Assembly: GCF_038397755.1 (NCBI RefSeq)
Contig: NZ_CP151637.1
Location: forward strand, 2,542,001 to 2,606,000
Length of the DNA stretch: 64,000 bases
Direction of reading: 5' to 3'
Source: Microbacterium sp. LWH7-1.2
GTDB taxonomy: Bacteria; Actinomycetota; Actinomycetes; Actinomycetales; Microbacteriaceae
Shown here: piece by piece, positions 61,936-64,000 of the stretch
Layout: the number at the start of each line of letters is the position of its first letter
Numbering within the stretch: position 1 is the first letter of the stretch
Position numbers and translations under genes: made by a program
Notes under the pieces: model-generated
Seen by the model: only the letters and a program-made list of their open reading frames with translations
Told to the model about the DNA's origin: nothing
Databases searched by the model: none

Positions 61936-63606
61936 ATGACTGGACAATCGACGTCCCACAGAGTCCTCCGACGCCCTCGCCTGCTCGCAGGCCTTGCGGC
62001 GACAGCCGCGGTGGGCATCATGCTCACCGGGTGCACCGCCAGCGCGGAGGACGACCGGAAGGTCATCACCATCTTCGGCGAGCAGGGCGGCCAGATGGAT
62101 CTGAACACCAACTCGTTCACCAAGCTGCTGGAAGAGAAGTTCGACGTGGACATCGACTTCCAGACCACGGGCTACGACTCGGGAGCAGCGACGGAGGCGC
62201 GACAGGTCTCGCTCGCGGGCGGCGAGCTGCCCGAGGCGTACATGCTCGTCCCCTGGGCATCGCAGTTCACGCAGGCGGAACTCCAGCGCTACGGCGACCA
62301 AGGCGTGATCCTCCCGCTCAACGACCTCATCGACGAGTACGCACCGAACATCGCCGACGCGCTCGCCTCCGAGCCGGGATTCGAGACCCTCGCGACGGCT
62401 CCCGACGGGAAGATCTGGGGCCTTCCGCAGTGGAACGACTGCTATCACTGCTCGTACCCGTACAAGTTCTGGATCAACACCGATTGGCTGGAGACGCTGG
62501 GACTCGAGATGCCCACGACGACCGACGAGTTCTTCGACGTGATGATGGCGTTCAAGACCGGCGACCCGAACGGCAACGGCGTCGCCGACGAGATCCCGAT
62601 CACCGGCAGCGCGCAGTGGTCGATCGTGCCGTTCATCATGAACGCGTTCATCTCGAACTCGTTCAACACGGGCGCGGGTGCGAACAGCCAGCCGATCTCG
62701 CTCGGACTCGATGGCGACACCGTGCAGATGCAGACGATGCAGGACGGATGGCGCGAGGGTCTGAAGTTCCTCAACAAGCTGTGGGCTGCCGGACTCATCG
62801 ATCCCGCGGCGTTCTCACAGGGCGGCGACACGATGCAGGCCACCGGCAACTCGGCCCAGGCGGTCCTCGTAGGCGGCTTCACGGCCATCCACCCGGGCAT
62901 CGGCGTGAGCATCGGCCAAGAGGACGGCCGTGACAACCAGTACAACCCCGTGCCACCGCTCGACGGCGCCGCGGGTCCGATCACGACCTACCAGCTGCCC
63001 AGCGTGCCCGGAGCCACCTTCGTGATCACGAAGGCCGCCGACGAGGCGGAGCAGAAGGTCATCATGGAGATGATGGACTACATCTTCAGTCCTGAGGGTC
63101 ACCTCCGCGGGCAGCAGGGTGAGGAGAACATCGGCTGGCGGGCCCCGGAGCCCGGCGACGTCGCCCTCGACCCCGATCTCGAGCCGAGCTTCTTCGACCT
63201 CCCGCTGGATGAAGAGAACGAGGCCGACTACAACGGCAACTGGGGACCGATGGCGCAGGTCTTCGACACCACCGAGTGGCGCAACTCGCAGGTGCAGCCG
63301 CTGGACATCTACACGCAGGAAGGGTTCGAACGGCGTCTCTTCGAAGCGACGGATCTCTATGACGGCAAGGAGTCCGACGCCATGTTCCCGTACTGGAACC
63401 TCTGGATTCCCGCCGAAGAGGCGAGCGAGCTCTCCACGCTCACGACCAACATCGAGAGCAACGTCGCGACCGCGACCGCCGAGTTCATCACCGGCGTGCG
63501 CGACCCGAACAGCGATGCCGATTGGGACGCGTACCTGCAGGGACTCGACGGCCTCGGCGTCGCGCGCTACGTCGAGATCTGGCAGGCCGCGTCCGACGCG
63601 AGCTGA
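61936..63606 (+). CDS. ABC oligosaccharide-binding lipoprotein, LplA/YtcQ type
   Basis: 556 residues. Signal 'LLAGLAATAAVGIMLTGC' with lipobox LTGC (Cys about residue 33). The mature protein is longer than CUT1 monosaccharide binders and has 'NTNSFTKLLEEKFDVDIDFQ', 'LPEAYML', 'WGLPQWNDCYHCSYPYKFWI' and 'KTGDPNGNGVADEIPITG', the calcium-binding-type loop (DPNGNGVADE) usual for LplA-like proteins. It captures an oligosaccharide for the two permeases. A terminator-like hairpin follows. Confidence 0.94.
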   Translation: MTGQSTSHRVLRRPRLLAGLAATAAVGIMLTGCTASAEDDRKVITIFGEQGGQMDLNTNSFTKLLEEKFDVDIDFQTTGYDSGAATEARQVSLAGGELPEAYMLVPWASQFTQAELQRYGDQGVILPLNDLIDEYAPNIADALASEPGFETLATAPDGKIWGLPQWNDCYHCSYPYKFWINTDWLETLGLEMPTTTDEFFDVMMAFKTGDPNGNGVADEIPITGSAQWSIVPFIMNAFISNSFNTGAGANSQPISLGLDGDTVQMQTMQDGWREGLKFLNKLWAAGLIDPAAFSQGGDTMQATGNSAQAVLVGGFTAIHPGIGVSIGQEDGRDNQYNPVPPLDGAAGPITTYQLPSVPGATFVITKAADEAEQKVIMEMMDYIFSPEGHLRGQQGEENIGWRAPEPGDVALDPDLEPSFFDLPLDEENEADYNGNWGPMAQVFDTTEWRNSQVQPLDIYTQEGFERRLFEATDLYDGKESDAMFPYWNLWIPAEEASELSTLTTNIESNVATATAEFITGVRDPNSDADWDAYLQGLDGLGVARYVEIWQAASDAS

Positions 63607-63614
63607 CCGACCGC

Positions 63615-63647
63615 AACCGGGGGCGATCATCCGGATCGTCCCCGGTT
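63615..63647 (+). terminator. Hairpin after the Lpl-type binding-protein gene
   Basis: Arms AACCGGGGGCGATC and GATCGTCCCCGGTT form a 14-bp stem with one wobble and a 5-base loop, starting 9 bases after the stop. It separates the binding-protein gene from the alpha-galactosidase gene, probably reducing read-through. Confidence 0.7.
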
Positions 63648-63683
63648 CTCCATGACCCAGCACAACCACTTCAGGAGCACTCT

Positions 63684-64000
63684 TTGCCGCACACCGACAC
63701 ACTCACCTGGCGCCCCGGGGCCATCGAGATGGACATCGATCGAGGGCTGGGCGCGCCCCCCGCTGTACGTCGGCTGGCGCGAGCGGCCGATGGGGTCGTC
63801 ACCCTCCCCGAATCCGCGCTTCCCATCGCCGAAGTCCATCTCGACGGTGAGGGTTCGGCCACATCGTCTTCGGAGCGGCTCATGGGCAGCGCCGTGGGCC
63901 GTCGCCTACGTTTCGTGGAGCACCGCGAGTGGGACGAGAACGGGATGTCTCACCTCGAGATCACGGCGCGCGATCCCGAGTCCGGGATCATGGTGATCAC
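63684..64000 (+). CDS. GH36 alpha-galactosidase 2, N-terminal part (3' end outside window)
   Basis: From the TTG at 63684, with AGGAG at 6 bases upstream, the frame stays open to the window end (105 residues). 'LPIAEVHLDGEGSATSSSER' and 'LMGSAVGRRLRFVEHREWDE' correspond to the start of the N-terminal beta-sandwich of GH36 alpha-galactosidases of the long (~700-residue) type. An internal ATG at 63729 would cut conserved text. It would release galactose from the sugar brought in by the Lpl-type importer. The catalytic residues lie beyond the window. Confidence 0.75.
   Translation, partial: MPHTDTLTWRPGAIEMDIDRGLGAPPAVRRLARAADGVVTLPESALPIAEVHLDGEGSATSSSERLMGSAVGRRLRFVEHREWDENGMSHLEITARDPESGIMVI

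Noticed and set aside
1..64000. CRISPR array or rRNA genes
   Set aside because: No regularly spaced repeat units and no rRNA-like sequence were seen.

Overview
The window is a high-GC actinobacterial chromosome segment. Gene style and product types (family 5 and CUT1-type sugar ABC systems, LacI regulators, ThuA proteins, 4-base ATGA/GTGA start-stop overlaps, hairpins after binding-protein genes) fit Microbacteriaceae such as Microbacterium; this assignment is inferred from style, not from a marker gene. The content is dominated by plant-polysaccharide and oligosaccharide use loci, interrupted by a decayed and mobile region.

Layout. (1) 1-10.7 kb: a family 5 (Dpp/Opp-like) ABC importer with a fused permease-ATPase, followed by a GH3 beta-glycosidase, a GH31 alpha-glucosidase and a Gfo/Idh/MocA oxidoreductase. 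(2) 10.7-14.8 kb: a graveyard holding the ends of a second Dpp-like importer, two IS110 transposase C-terminal remnants, a truncated and frameshifted glycogen phosphorylase, and an N-terminally truncated, frameshifted amylosucrase. (3) 14.8-20.6 kb: a LacI regulator divergent from a CUT1 sugar importer (binding protein plus two permeases) and an argininosuccinase/fumarase-superfamily lyase, with two palindromic operators between them. (4) 20.7-37.4 kb: accessory DNA with broken GIY-YIG, HNH and membrane-protein genes, an operon of a CHAT caspase-like protease and an alpha/beta hydrolase, a zeta-toxin operon ending in a catalytically degenerate serine recombinase, a plasmid-like block (repeat-rich basic protein, redoxin, RHH-type protein, ParA, HTH protein) and an intact IS256-family element with an 8-bp target duplication. 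It ends at a copy of the 3' part of a tRNA-Phe-like gene, the expected scar of an integrative element. (5) 37.5-51.1 kb: ThuA, LacI, GH127 beta-L-arabinofuranosidase, GH36 alpha-galactosidase, then a minus-strand operon of binding protein, two permeases, GH3, ThuA and Gfo/Idh/MocA, facing a third LacI. (6) 52.4-64 kb: GH95 alpha-L-fucosidase, GH2 beta-galactosidase, L-fuconate dehydratase, a FadR-type GntR regulator with paired operators, an Lpl/Ytc-type sugar importer and the start of a second GH36 alpha-galactosidase.

How it works together. Each importer lies with intracellular (no signal peptide) glycosidases that would trim the imported oligosaccharide: glucosides in the first locus, galacto/arabino-glycans in the fifth and fucosylated/galactosylated glycans in the sixth, with fucose continuing through fuconate dehydration. 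Regulation is mostly local LacI/GntR control, and several palindromic operators can be seen. The most novel-looking cargo is the CHAT protease plus hydrolase pair (25.0-28.5 kb), a candidate protease-effector immunity module, and the zeta-toxin operon with a dead recombinase. No CRISPR array, rRNA or complete tRNA gene was found.
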